NCBI RefSeq assembly: GCF_013426205.1
Contig: NC_089426.1
Location: forward strand, 2,046,001 to 2,110,000
Reading direction: 5' to 3'
DNA length: 64,000 nt
Source of the DNA: Metarhizium brunneum
Taxonomy: Eukaryota; Ascomycota; Sordariomycetes; Hypocreales; Clavicipitaceae
Shown here piece by piece: positions 46,201 to 56,664 of the stretch. Each line of letters opens with the position of its first letter. Within the stretch, counting starts at the first letter, position 1. The notes beneath the pieces were generated by a model. It was not told where the DNA came from and ran no database searches. It saw only the letters and a program-made list of their open reading frames with translations. The position numbers and the translations under genes were made by a program.

Positions 46201-46689
46201 GAAGCCCATCAGCCTCTACTGTCCCTGCAGCCCATACATGGAGAGAGGATTCTTCCAAACCCACAACAGAGCAATGCTCCCTACATGGGTTCTCCTCCGC
46301 CGCCAGCGGGCTACGCGTCTCAGATCATGTCGCCGACATTCGCCAACGCCCAGGGGCTGCCGGGACCGCTGGGTCAAAGCCCACCGGGAACACCTCATGG
46401 TGGACCTCCCAGCTCGATACATCGACACAGATCGACGCCTTCCGGCTCTTCAGATGCGGGATCGAACAAATATCGCAAGCTACAACCGGCTCCGGTACCG
46501 GCTCACCGAGTATGGTCTAATAAGCCGGAGTTGAAAACGATCCCTTACGACCACAAGGAGACTGGCTCTTCAGCTGCGCTACCCAGTTCTGGTCCCACCC
46601 AGATCAGAGGGTGGAATGTGAATCAGCATCGCAAACGAAGCAAGCAGGACAAAGGAGACCTTTCTAACGACCGAGACGAATCCAGATAG
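43221..46689 (+). CDS. RXT3: Rxt3-domain subunit of histone deacetylase complex
   Basis: Three exons, 43221-43706, 43778-43873 and 44002-46689, give 1089 residues. The N-terminus has Arg/Gly repeats (R-G-R-G-G-R-G-G) like RGG RNA-binding tails, then a helical region with heptad-like Leu, split by both introns. A second RGRGRGR patch follows. The Rxt3 domain is around 44590-44960: R-I-L-A-P-H-V-V-W-F-E-D-W-E, then F-D-H-W-C-N-A-Y-D-Y and P-V-V-Y-I-A-N-P-S-G. In yeast Rxt3 belongs to the Rpd3L deacetylase complex. The C-terminal 400 residues are Pro/Tyr/Ser-rich and disordered, with a tandem V-H-D-R-S duplication near 45641-45670. The stop is TAG, beyond which the frame stays open for 168 codons. 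Much of the protein outside the Rxt3 domain is fungus-specific. Confidence 0.92.
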
Positions 46690-47196
46690 GATCCGGGTCG
46701 TCCACAGGTGTCCAATGCTGCGTCAAATCAACCCAAGTATACATCTATTCGGTTCCTGACGCCGCAGGTGTTACGGAAGACATTACCAGCCCTGTGCCCT
46801 CGAAACGAGCCTGCACACCAGCCGCGACCTGAAGCCAAAATGGTGACGGCCCCGATGCCCGCCGACCCTGCTGAGCTGAAAAACGTGTCTATGTATGGCT
46901 TCGGCGCGATACCAAATCTAGAGGCGTCGGCGACTCCGGAAGAGCCTCTTAAACGTCGTCTCCGACCACGAAAAGAGAGAATCGAGTGCATAGAAGCACC
47001 CGATGCAGACGTCTTCATTGTTAATGTTAGACACAGAAGCAACGGCGGCCAGCGGTCGTCGTCCATCAAACTCAAACCAAAGCCACGAAGAACTCCTAAC
47101 CGCGACCATAGATCGGTTAAGGCGAAACCTGGCTCCAAGTTTTTACCCATCGAGATACTTGACAGCGAAAAGAAGGCTGCCAGTTCTGATACATAA
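46690..47196 (+). other. In-frame open continuation after the Rxt3 stop
   Basis: The same frame runs 168 codons past the TAG at 46687-46689 to a TAA at 47194-47196. Its content looks protein-like (basic R-R-L-R-P-R-K-E-R, then D-A-D-V-F-I-V-N-V, then F-L-P-I-E-I-L-D-S-E-K-K). The first in-frame ATG is at 46840, so a small separate gene of 118 residues is possible. A CTAAC and an AG lie just before the TAG, so an alternatively spliced exon is also possible. Confidence 0.4.
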
Positions 47197-48039
47197 TCTC
47201 GGTCAAAGGCTTTAGGCTCAAAAAGGCAAAAAGCCGCATCTTGACCCATGTACTATTTTATTAAACCAGCACACATTGCTGGTTTCTTTCGCATTCCATC
47301 TACAGCCATATGTTTCATTATTCTCGGCCACGATACCCTCCGTGTCTTTTCTAGTTCTTTTGAGGAAGAACAAAGGAGTACCTAATTCTACCGTTTTTTT
47401 TTTCAAATGCTCTTTGGTCTTGTGGCATACAACGGCGTGGGGTAATATTCTTTTTTTTCATCATTTTCTATGTTATTTATGCTTATAGTCATTCCTGCTC
47501 GTCGTTTTTATATCCTTTTATAGCCAACTTGTATAAATATATCTGTTGCGTATGCCTCGTCTACGGAGGTGGATGGGACTGCATAGGGTATAGGTGCATT
47601 GTCATGTGCGTTGATAGATGAGCCCCTGATAATGAACGAATAAAAGTTTTTTTTTTGACACATGATATATTCTTTCTCTGTTGGAGTGTGTGAATGCTGT
47701 GTGAATACGATGATGATGAATGTCGTGATGCCACCATGCCTTGTTGTCTATGCAATGTTTGCAAATGGGACTATCATACGAAAAGACATTCTTTCTGGTC
47801 ACTCTAATAGAGCAAGAGGTGTTGCGTCTAGTTTTGTAAAGCGAACAAGTGCAGTCAAGTGTTGACACCATTAAGGCTAATCTACTTGCCGAAGCACGGT
47901 GCTATCCTTTTCATTAAGCCAGTTATTTATACAAGGTATTCATTCTTTCTCATTTCACCCCGCAGATGCATGCACCCATTTTTTTCCCCCCGAAACAAAC
48001 AACATCATGATGAAATCTCCTCCTCCTATTATCCACGCC
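47197..48039. other. Convergent 3' region, Rxt3 side and AOS1
   Basis: AT-rich with T-runs at 47393-47404, 47450-47459 and 47647-47657, as expected for 3' UTRs. No gene. Confidence 0.5.
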
Positions 48040-49755
48040 CTATGCAGAGGTGTTTTCTTTGGGAGCTTCGTTTGACGTCTGCTTTTCCATGTCCGGCGCG
48101 CCTTGGGTCTGTAGGGGTTGCGTGTGGGCGGCCTGTGCAGCATCAACAGGCTGCGTTTCTGCACTCACGGCGCCCATGCCATCCATCACAGGCCCGGCCA
48201 CGTCGGCATTGGGCATCGGTACGGAGGCAGCGGGAAACGCAACGTCCCCCGCGCCAAACATGTGTATATCCCCGGGCACCATGGGGTTTGCGGCGGCGGA
48301 CGCGGCATCGGCGTTGGGCACGGATAGCAGGCTTGCGCCGAGCTCGAGCTCCGGGTGCAGGGGGTACATGGGGGCCTCCATGGTGTTGCCGTCGAGGATG
48401 ACCATGTTCTGGATCGGCTGCTGCGACTGGCCGAGCACGTTGATGACGTCCTGGGCCAGCTGGCCGCCGAGGATGGCCGTGACGGGCGCGATCTCGCTGC
48501 CCAGGTTCTGGAGGAAGCTGCGCAGGAACTCGGGCCGCAGCGTCTCGCTGGGCAGGCTGAGCGCCTTGTGCTTCTGGGTGGCGATCTGGGTGAAGAGTTT
48601 CAGGTCCTCCCTGTTGCTCGGGAGGCGGTTGCCCTGGAGCTGCTTGAATTCCCAGAGGGCGCGGAGGCAGGACAGCGCCGGCGTGACGGATTTCAAGCGC
48701 CGCTTGGAGGAGGTGTACTCGCGCGGGAGGACGGCCACGTCACTGGCGAGGAACCACGTCGAGTAGAGCTCGCGCTTGCTGACGGATTCGATGGTTTTGC
48801 CACCGTCCCGCTTGGTCTTGACGTCGGTGATGGAGCGGGTGCGCGATTCCTGCTTGGGCGTCGTGGAGACGTTGCCGGCCTCGCGGGAGATGATGTAGTC
48901 GTGCTCGATGAGGTCGCTGAAGATGAAGCCGTACATGCCATGCGTGCCGGCGGCGTAGAACGGCCGCCCGTTGATTCGCGTGGCCGTGTTGATGATGTTG
49001 AATGTGCCCGGGTCCAGGTCGGTTGCGATGACAACGTCGTAAGCAGCAAAGTAGCTGGGGCCCTTTGCCGTGACGCTTTCGGGGTCTACGTGTACCTGGA
49101 CTCGGGGGTTGAGCTTGCGGAGTGCGTGACTGGCTGCCTCGGCGCGGTTCTGGCCGACGAGGCCCTCGCCGCCTTCGGAGAGGAAGAATTGGCAGCCTAG
49201 GTCGGCTTCCGTGACGGATGAGCCGTCGAGCAGGGTGATGGAGCCGACGCCTGCGAGGACGAGGTTCTTGGCGATTTCGTGGGCGAGGCCACGCATGGTT
49301 ATGAGGAGGATGTGGGCGTTTTGAATCTTTTCCTGGGCAGCGATACCCCAGAGACGGATCTGTCTGTCATACAGGGCGATGTCATCTGTTCCCTTTGTTA
49401 GCAGATGTTTATTGTATTTGGTAGATTGGCAGCTGTTTTCTATAGAAAAATCAAGACGGAAGGACGAGAAGGGAGAATATCTCGTACCAGCAGACACTGT
49501 GTTTGTTGGCAGTTGCATCGGCAGGCCATTCGGCATCATCATGGGTAACATAAATGTCCCATCTGCCATGGGGACGCTGCCCAAGCTCGGATCTGGGATG
49601 AACGGCTGGCCGGCCATCAAAGCTGCCACGGCCTCGGGATTTGCCTGGCCCAGCATCTGATGGTCAAACACGGGCATGCCTCCGTTTGGTTCCATGTTTT
49701 GCAGCGCCCCAGCATCAGCATCTGCGCCGCTACCAGCGTGGTTCTGGTGCTCCAT
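48040..49755 (-). CDS. AOS1: SUMO-activating enzyme subunit AOS1 (SAE1-like)
   Basis: Two exons, 49488-49755 and 48040-49385, 537 residues, with a 102-nt intron (GTACGA donor, GAACAG acceptor) restoring S-A-D-D-I-A-L-Y-D-R-Q-I-R-L-W-G. That segment starts the ThiF-type adenylation fold; R-Q-I-R-L-W-G is the E1 hallmark with the Arg that reaches into the partner's ATP site. Downstream are L-D-G-S-S-V-T-E-A-D-L-G and R-A-E-A-A-S-H-A-L-R-K-L-N-P. AOS1 lacks the catalytic Cys and works as a heterodimer with UBA2, loading SUMO in the nucleus. The N-terminal 90 residues (Met/Pro/Gln-rich) and the C-terminal 90 residues (Ala/Met/Pro/Gln-rich) are extra to the core fold and look disordered. Confidence 0.95.
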   Translation of the reverse strand: MEHQNHAGSGADADAGALQNMEPNGGMPVFDHQMLGQANPEAVAALMAGQPFIPDPSLGSVPMADGTFMLPMMMPNGLPMQLPTNTVSAGTRYSPFSSFRLDFSIENSCQSTKYNKHLLTKGTDDIALYDRQIRLWGIAAQEKIQNAHILLITMRGLAHEIAKNLVLAGVGSITLLDGSSVTEADLGCQFFLSEGGEGLVGQNRAEAASHALRKLNPRVQVHVDPESVTAKGPSYFAAYDVVIATDLDPGTFNIINTATRINGRPFYAAGTHGMYGFIFSDLIEHDYIISREAGNVSTTPKQESRTRSITDVKTKRDGGKTIESVSKRELYSTWFLASDVAVLPREYTSSKRRLKSVTPALSCLRALWEFKQLQGNRLPSNREDLKLFTQIATQKHKALSLPSETLRPEFLRSFLQNLGSEIAPVTAILGGQLAQDVINVLGQSQQPIQNMVILDGNTMEAPMYPLHPELELGASLLSVPNADAASAAANPMVPGDIHMFGAGDVAFPAASVPMPNADVAGPVMDGMGAVSAETQPVDAAQAAHTQPLQTQGAPDMEKQTSNEAPKENTSA

Positions 49756-51663
49756 CTAGCCTTGCCTCGACGTGATGGATACGTGTGATGTAGAGTGTAG
49801 AGCCTTCTTGTCTATATGATATTTTCTCCTCTTCTTCTAAAGAGCAATGTAGTGAGTTATATATTGGAAAATAAAAAGGTGACATGTGCTATGCGCACAG
49901 CGATTATGATAGTTATTTGTGATGGTGCGTGAAGGATGAGTGAGAGCAAGGTGAGGATGAGATGACGTTGGGCTGAGATGTTTGGCACCACCAAGGTGCG
50001 CAGTGGAATATACAGCTGACTGCAGCGCCACAGATGCCGTGGATTGATGAACGTAGGCGAATTCAATTGCTGCTGGGCCTGCGCAAGCTGTCAACGGACA
50101 CGCGGCGTTGCGAGCTCATTCATTTTGGAGACTGAAATGCGACGATTTGGCGGTTGAAACTTTGGACCCTGGCAACTCACGACACTTATTATGGCAGTGT
50201 TCTGGCAAGTGCAAAGTGCAAAGTCCGTCGTTTGGTTGGCTGTTGTGCTGACGTAAGAGGACTGGCTGTGATTGGCGGGTTCATGAGTCGTTTCTAACCT
50301 GCATGAGCTCGTTAATTTGTGCATGTATGTATGTAAGTAATTGGGCTTTGATGAGCATGGATACATATGCTTCATTGATCAAGTTGGGGGAACAAGACAC
50401 AAATTGATGCATGGAGGATCTTGGCGATTCTCCAGACGTTCATTGGAGTCGGCCTCTCTTGGGCCCCGGCTACTTCTTCTCGCCGCTTCTCATCCTTGAG
50501 TACCAGACGCTTTGCTACTGCCCCTCGCCACGCACAAATGCACAGATGCACTACTGATGCACCACTGATGCACAAATGCATATCCATGTTCCATTGCGAC
50601 GTCCTACGGTTTGTGCCTTGGTATGTACAAAGTCTGGTATGTAGATATCCTCGTTAGGGATCAAGGATTTGTCGTTTGGAGCCGATTGCAGAGCCAAGAC
50701 TTGACTCATTTCTGCCCACAGACAATAAATTGATTGCGCCCTTTGTCCATTTCTGGCCCAGTCCATCCGTCCATTAATGATGCTCAGCCCGTGAAACAGC
50801 CGGGTGCCGCCTTAGCCAACTGAAGGCCAGCGGCCGACGCTCTGGCCTCTGTTCTTCTCTTCGTCTGCTCTTCTGTTCGTCTGCTCTTCTGTTCTCGTTT
50901 CGACGTTTGCGTGACGTCTCGTTCCTCGACCTTGCTTGGCCTGGCTGCTGGCTGCTCCCCCCTCTTACTATCAAGAAGCAGACTTTGAGCAGACTCAAGA
51001 GTCAAGACCAGCTTGACCCCAACTCTAGACCCCTCAACTCCACCGGTTGTTGCGACACGGACTTTCCGAAGTGGATTAACTCTGGTCCTGTACGGAGTAT
51101 GACGGCTGATTTGATTGATGATCCCTGACAGACAAGTCGCTGTCCTTCTGGCCACACACTTCGGCCACCAGTTGACCACCTCTCACCTGACTTGGCCGCC
51201 TTTGGATCATCGTGGCTTCGTAACCAGACCTGGCCATATTGTTTCACGCCCCTTGCCTGCCTTGTCATTCCTGGCCTTGCATCGACATTTCGACTGAGAC
51301 CAGGTCACCGGCCTTGTCCCGTACCGTTGCCTCATCCGTGGCCGTGGCCCATCATCTCCTTTGCATCGCTCTTCTCCGCCCGCGCCCGTTGTCGGATCCA
51401 AGAAAAGCCATTGACCACCAAGTAGCCGCGACGTCATTTATTATTAATTGATGGATGGTTGACCCTGGCGCCAGCTAGAGCACCATTAAGCACCACGGTC
51501 ACCAGTTGACCACAATCCGCCCAGCCCGACCATTTTGATCTTTGGTACCGACTTGACCCGTCGACGGTTGGCCATCCCACTCGAGACCCGACGACGACGG
51601 CTTCAACATTCCGAACCACCACCACCACCACGAGCATCATAGCCCTGATAAAGCGCCCTCGCC
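49756..51663. other. Divergent intergenic region, AOS1 and next gene
   Basis: 1.9 kb. It holds short direct repeats: TGATGCAC-type units at 50531-50581 and two copies of TCGTCTGCTCTTCTGTT at about 50861-50893. A TACGGAGTA is at 51091-51099. No coding evidence. Confidence 0.5.
50531..50581. repeat. Short tandem-like repeat, GCACAAATGCA / CTGATGCAC units
   Basis: Units such as GCACAAATGCA and ACTGATGCAC are repeated with small changes. Short and of unknown meaning. Confidence 0.55.
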
Positions 51664-53366
51664 ATGGCCTCCAGATCGGGGGCCGGTTCTGGCGGACACC
51701 GTGCAAACCCAACCCCCCCTCGAGACTCCCAGGAAGACTTCCCGCCGCTTCCTCTTCCCCGCCTACCGTCGTTGCGGACGTTGAGTGGCGAGCGGGAACG
51801 ATCTCGACCGGCTTCACCACCAAGTGCCGCCGTCAGCGCCAGTGCTACTGCCGCCACTGCCGGTCTCAACGGTCGACAGCCCGCCAGATACTGGTCGGCG
51901 GCGGCCAGGAGAGCCGAGCGCATCCGCAACCTTGACGACAGAGCCCCCAGCCTGGATGACTTGGAATCCAACTCCATGGACCAGTCGTGGTCCTCGACGT
52001 CCCGTCGCCAGCCAAGACTACGCCCTCTCGATACCGCTTCGCACCATCGACGACCCAACCTGGACGAGCTGGACCAGACTCTCGACGAGGCCAACTCGCA
52101 GCTTCGCACGCTTCTCGACATGACAAACCGTATCGATCTCATGCCGCCTTTTCTCCGGTCAACCCAGTCGCCGCCCACTATTCGTCCCCACGACTTTCCC
52201 GACGACAATGTCCGAAGCAAGCGTCGGAAAATCGATTCAAGCAGACTAGTGCCGAGCTTGAAGGGCTTCCGGTATGGCAAATACGGCCAGGTTGAACCGG
52301 GCCAGCTGCAAATGGAGATTGTAAGCTGCGACGGCGGCATGTTCTCCAACGAGTCGTCCTACGCCGCCGAGAACATCCTCAAGGACGACAGTTCGGTGTA
52401 CTGCACCAAGGGCAATAGATGTAATATTGTGCTGCGACACCAAGGCGCAACCGTCTTCACCCTCGAAGAACTCGTAATCAAGGCTCCTGCTTCCATGAAC
52501 TATTCCCATCCGTAAGGACATGCCCCTCCCCATCCTTCCATTGCGCGGTTGCCTTGGCATTTACTGACACATCAGTTAGGGTACGCGAAGGCATGGTCTT
52601 CATCTCCATGAACCAAGACGAAATCCTAAGCCGCACAGCCCAATACCAAATCCAATACGTCTCCTCCAACCGCATCACCTACGACGACCCAACGCCCCGA
52701 CACATCGTCTCCATCCGCCACCACAACGACGGCACAACCTCCACCCGCGTTCGTCGCTCCCTCTATCCCTCCCACTCTTACTCCCACGACCACGATGAGG
52801 ACGACCACCGCACCCCCGAAATGCCCCAGGAGTTTTCCACAAACCAGCCCGACTTCCGCATTACCACCGAATGCACCTCGGACGAAGAAGACTACTCCAT
52901 GCCTCATATCCTCCGCCGCACACCCAACCGCATCGGCTTCTTGCCCTTTGAAACAGAAACCTCTGATTCCGAAGACGGCCCCTTTACGGATGACTTTACC
53001 GAATCCTTCCACCGCCAAATCCACCCCCCGTCGGGGTCCTCGACATCGCATCCGTCCCGCCCGACCCACTCTCACAACGAACGTCTCTCCGTCTCTTTGG
53101 CAGAAGCATGGGACGCCCACGCCTCGGCTACGCAAGAAGCCATTCGCGCGGTAGGCGGCGAACTGCTCGTCCCCCACGCCAAATTCTTCATCGAGAAGAA
53201 GAAGTCCAAGTGCACCATCCGGTTCGACCCCCCTGTTTCGGGACGCTTCATCCTCCTCAAGATGTGGAGCTCGCACCATGACGTGGCGAGCAACATTGAT
53301 ATTCAGAGCGTCATGGCAAAGGGGTACGCTGGACCGCGGTACTTTCCGTCGGTGGAGCTGAGTTAA
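51664..53366 (+). CDS. Conserved fungal protein of unknown function, 544 residues
   Basis: Two exons, 51664-52511 and 52580-53366. The acceptor is TTAG at 52576-52579, restoring S-H-P-V-R-E-G-M-V-F-I. The N-terminal 200 residues are Ser/Pro/Arg-rich and disordered, with a P-A-R-Y-W motif. A beta-rich domain follows: G-F-R-Y-G-K-Y-G-Q-V-E-P-G-Q-L, then S-C-D-G-G, then Y-C-T-K-G-N-R-C-N-I-V-L-R-H and E-E-L-V-I-K-A-P. After the intron it continues, is broken by a long acidic/His-rich insert, and resumes at the end with C-T-I-R-F-D-P-P-V-S-G-R-F-I-L-L-K-M-W. This pattern (beta-strands, R-F-I-L-L-K-x-W closing strand) resembles a galactose-binding or discoidin-like jelly roll split by an insert; that is an inference. 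I do not recognise a named gene. Confidence 0.85.
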
Positions 53367-53879
53367 CAACATTGGCCGTGACCATGACGAAGAAACGGCT
53401 ACCGGTGGGCTGGACGCCTTTGGGGAATTCTTTTTGACTTATATATTTTTCGCCTTTTGACCTTGGGAGCATTTGAAAATATGGGTTCTTATAGATGAGA
53501 CTTATGAGCGGATATGGCGTTTGAGCTTCTGGCATTGAATGATTGTGTATTTGGGTACATTATAAAATTCTGCGACGAACCGGCCTGGTAGACTCGTCTG
53601 TTTGCAGGCAAGGACATGGGGCAGGTATATATGTACATGTTGTGTGGGCTGCATGTGGGAAATACACACATCTTATGAGCTTGACCACGTTTAACACCGT
53701 GCCGTAATCTATTGATGATGACTGTTACCAAGGATACAGACCAAGAGCTATGAAACAAAGTAGTGAACCATCATTGCCAATCCACCAAAGCTACGTCTCC
53801 AAACACTGCATATTGACCCAGTTCACAAAAGGGCCCCTCTCCGAAGCAAGACAAGACAAATATTTTGCCGTCTTTACAG
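53367..53879. other. Convergent 3' region
   Basis: AT-rich, 3' UTRs of the unknown protein and the membrane protein. Nothing else seen. Confidence 0.45.
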
Positions 53880-54614
53880 TCAGACAGAACCATGACCTGC
53901 ACGATGCACACCAACCAAAACGCTCGTTGGCGGCGCCAGGGCGACTGCCAATCCACAAATAACAGCACCAAACATGCTGTGAGAAGGCATTAGCATCGAA
54001 ACCAGCTTGTACTCAGACAGTTCCACTAACATGTTGATATGTACCATTGCAATGGCGAAAGCCGTCCCGGAAACGTGCGTTAGCGTCGAGAGAATGAATG
54101 CACCGCCCATTTCTACAAACCGAAAGGAGGATGTATTTCCGTTTCCGAAGTCCCCTGGGGTGACCTCAAAGTGAGGATACCGATTCCCTCTGGTATCGAC
54201 CAGGTCTCCGAAGCTAAAAAGTTCTTCTTCGTCGCCGTGGTAAATGTAGTGTGAGCTTGACCAGCCAACGACAACGATTGGCACCAGAAGTATCAAGGTG
54301 AAAAAGACGCCACGAAACACATACAGCGGATCCAGACGAGCCCTCATTGTGCGCAAAAGACCATGAGTGAACATCAGAATTGCCACGAAACTAGAGGTCA
54401 GGCCGGCAGCCGCCTGAAAGGGGTAAATGGCCCAGGCGGAGATTCCGCAGGAAATGCGTTGAATGCTGCAACGTCCACCACGTGCCTGGCCCTCGGCCTT
54501 CTTCCACGCGACCAACGATCCCACGAAGAGGACAAAGTTTGCTAGGCTGTACATTGCGAGGAGAATAAGGAGTGAGTGTGTGGTTGAGCCCCCCTTGCCT
54601 GACGGCGAAGACAT
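53880..54614 (-). CDS. Four-helix integral membrane protein, unknown function
   Basis: Single exon. From the ATG at 54614 (M-S-S-P-S-G-K-G) it is 244 residues; an in-frame ATG at 54689 would add 25 residues including one more hydrophobic stretch. Four hydrophobic segments are clear: L-L-I-L-L-A-M-Y-S-L-A-N-F-V-L-F, F-Q-A-A-A-G-L-T-S-S-F-V-A-I-L-M-F, F-F-T-L-I-L-L-V-P-I-V-V-V, and a C-terminal pair around M-F-G-A-V-I-C-G-L-A-V-A-L. Between the third and fourth is a polar loop with an N-G-N-T-S sequon and acidic residues. No family is recognised; the layout is like fungal tetraspan proteins of unknown role. It is convergent with the unknown 544-residue protein. Confidence 0.72.
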   Translation of the reverse strand: MSSPSGKGGSTTHSLLILLAMYSLANFVLFVGSLVAWKKAEGQARGGRCSIQRISCGISAWAIYPFQAAAGLTSSFVAILMFTHGLLRTMRARLDPLYVFRGVFFTLILLVPIVVVGWSSSHYIYHGDEEELFSFGDLVDTRGNRYPHFEVTPGDFGNGNTSSFRFVEMGGAFILSTLTHVSGTAFAIAMVHINMLVELSEYKLVSMLMPSHSMFGAVICGLAVALAPPTSVLVGVHRAGHGSV

Positions 54615-54689
54615 TCTGGGGGTTGGGCGGTAGAATGGATGGGGGGCCAAGAACAAGAGAACAAAGGTTCCCGGGAAGCGGCCGATCAC

Positions 54690-55755
54690 GATGGGGGAAT
54701 GAATGGTGTATTGATGCTGTAGCTAATGCAGCCTAAAAATTCGAGATGTGGTCAAGTAGCGGGGGTTGCTGTCGAAGAAGATGAGAGGGCGGGAAAAAGA
54801 AGAAGAAAGAGAGGAAACCTTGATTCAAAAGTTACGACGGAATTTGGTTTTGTAAATAGCTTTGTGAGTCGTGGTTCCTTCTGGTAACTCGCCATCTGGA
54901 CATGGTTGGAAGGAGCCATATAGATACGGAAGGGGCACACCTTATCCTCGTCCTTCAAGTATAAAGTTTGGTACAGATATTAGCACCCCCTCATTACTTG
55001 ATTCGATTTTGCATTTCGGAAAGTGATATCATCGTAGCAATGTACATTCCTGCTACAACAGCTTCGTCACGGGCAGATGGCAAGGTGTGGATAACCAGCA
55101 CTGGCCTGCGTGTAAGTCGAACCTGACCAACACCGCCCCTGCTGGGTTCCCTGTCCTGCCAAGAAAATGAGCCACTTGCTCAAAACGGCAATATCAAAAG
55201 CAAAGTCTTGGCATTTTCCCCATCACCGTCCCGAAGGACATCAACGCGGAGAACCACGGGCATGGTTTGGTATCACGCTTATAATGTTCGTCTTGATCTA
55301 ATCTGTGGAAGAACTTATTTGCCTGCAAAGAAGTACGCATCAATGTACCGTCGTATTATAATATAGAGCGCGATAGCCAGGTACCTGATCTGGTCAAGTA
55401 CTTTTGGCCTCCCCCTCTATTCGATAAAGAAATAGAGTTGCATACCCTTCTACTTGAACAGCTTGGTATAGATTTCTATCAAAATTATGTATAACCTGTT
55501 TTAAAGGTCTTTACTTGAACTGCGTTGTTAATGAAGTAATTCCGGCATCATATGTTTAAATTAGCTCTGAAAAATGACCTACAGGATGACTTCCAAGTAT
55601 TTCGCGTTCGTCATGGTATCTAAGGGTTCTCTGCTGCGCCTTCACCCGGTGAATACAGCTCCCACTCTGAGACACTAATTGCTAAAAAACAAAACTGAAG
55701 CTTATGTATTCTAGCTGTAAACATTATTTATTTACAAAGAAGCCCTAGAGGCCCT
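54690..55755. other. Intergenic between two minus-strand genes
   Basis: No coding evidence. AT-rich toward 55400-55740, next to the 3' end of the cupredoxin gene. Confidence 0.5.
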
Positions 55756-56664
55756 CTACATCATCGCAGCAACGCCGGCAACCAGCGCTCCAGCATGCCA
55801 AATATTGAAACTACCCGTCGCGGCGGCGGCGGCGCCCCTGCTCGCCGATGTCGTGGCAGTCGAGTCGGCTCCAACAGTAGCCGTGGTCACTAGCGTCGTA
55901 GTAGCAGTGGTGGTGAATGTCTGTCCATTGCTCGTCCAAATAGAGGTGTACGGCTTGGTGGTGTAAGCCCAAGTCGTCTGTTCAGGGGCCGGGCCGCCAG
56001 CGAAAACGGTAGTCGTCGCAGTGGTGGTGAATGTCTGGCCGTTGCTCGTCCAGGTGGATGTGTACGGCTTCGTAGTAACAGCCGTGGTCTGGGTAGCAGA
56101 GGTTGAATCAGACTGGGAGCCGCCGTTGCTCAAGACGCCGCCGACAGGGCCGCCAGGGGGAGAAGTGCTATTGGAAGCCTTCACTGCAAGCGCAGAGAAA
56201 GCCTCAAATGTGTTGCCCGTCTGGGGGGCATTGACAGCGCCAATCATGCCTAGAACAAAATTAGCCTGACTGCTGAAAAACTTCAGGGCTGGTCAACAGG
56301 CTTATGCAAGAGACGTACCCTTTTGGCAGTGGTTAGCCTGGCCACAGTAGAACCAGATGGGCTTCGTGTCCTTGACCTCAATGGTGAAGGTGGTTTTGGA
56401 GGGAGACTCGGTAGTAGGCACGAAGCCGGAGAAGAAGCCTCCTTCGAGGGGGTGGCAGGGATCATTGAAGGACGACTGAGTGACGGTGTGGTTTTTGGGG
56501 AAGTAGTGAAACTCGATCTTGGTGCCGACGGTGGCTTCAAAGTTGGACGGGTTGTATAGGAGTTTGCCGTCTGCGCCGACTTCTACTTTGACGGTTTTTG
56601 CCTCCTGGCCGGCGATGGGGGAAGCTGCCAACGCGAGGCCGATGATGGGCGAAGAGAACCGCAT
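55756..56664 (-). CDS. Secreted GPI-type cupredoxin (plastocyanin-like) protein
   Basis: Two exons, 56319-56664 and 55756-56249, make 279 residues; the intron (GTACGT...TCTAG) restores Q-K-G-M-I-G-A-V-N-A. A signal peptide (M-R-F-S-S-P-I-I-G-L-A-L-A-A-S) leads into a cupredoxin fold: V-E-V-G-A-D-G, K-I-E-F-H-Y-F-P-K-N-H-T-V-T-Q-S and P-I-W-F-Y-C-G-Q-A-N-H-C-Q-K-G-M. The His, Cys, His and a possible Met/Lys ligand site are in place, so copper binding is plausible. Then come Ser/Thr-rich repeats: T-T-K-P-Y-T-S-x-W-T-S-N-G-Q-T-F-T-T-T occurs twice. The end is small residues plus a hydrophobic tail, suggesting GPI anchoring to the cell wall. Such proteins are known from fungal secretomes; the role is unproven. 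Confidence 0.9.

Noticed and set aside
48355..49200. Plus-strand open frame of 281 codons opposite AOS1
   Set aside because: Antisense shadow of a GC-rich coding region with no recognisable domain.
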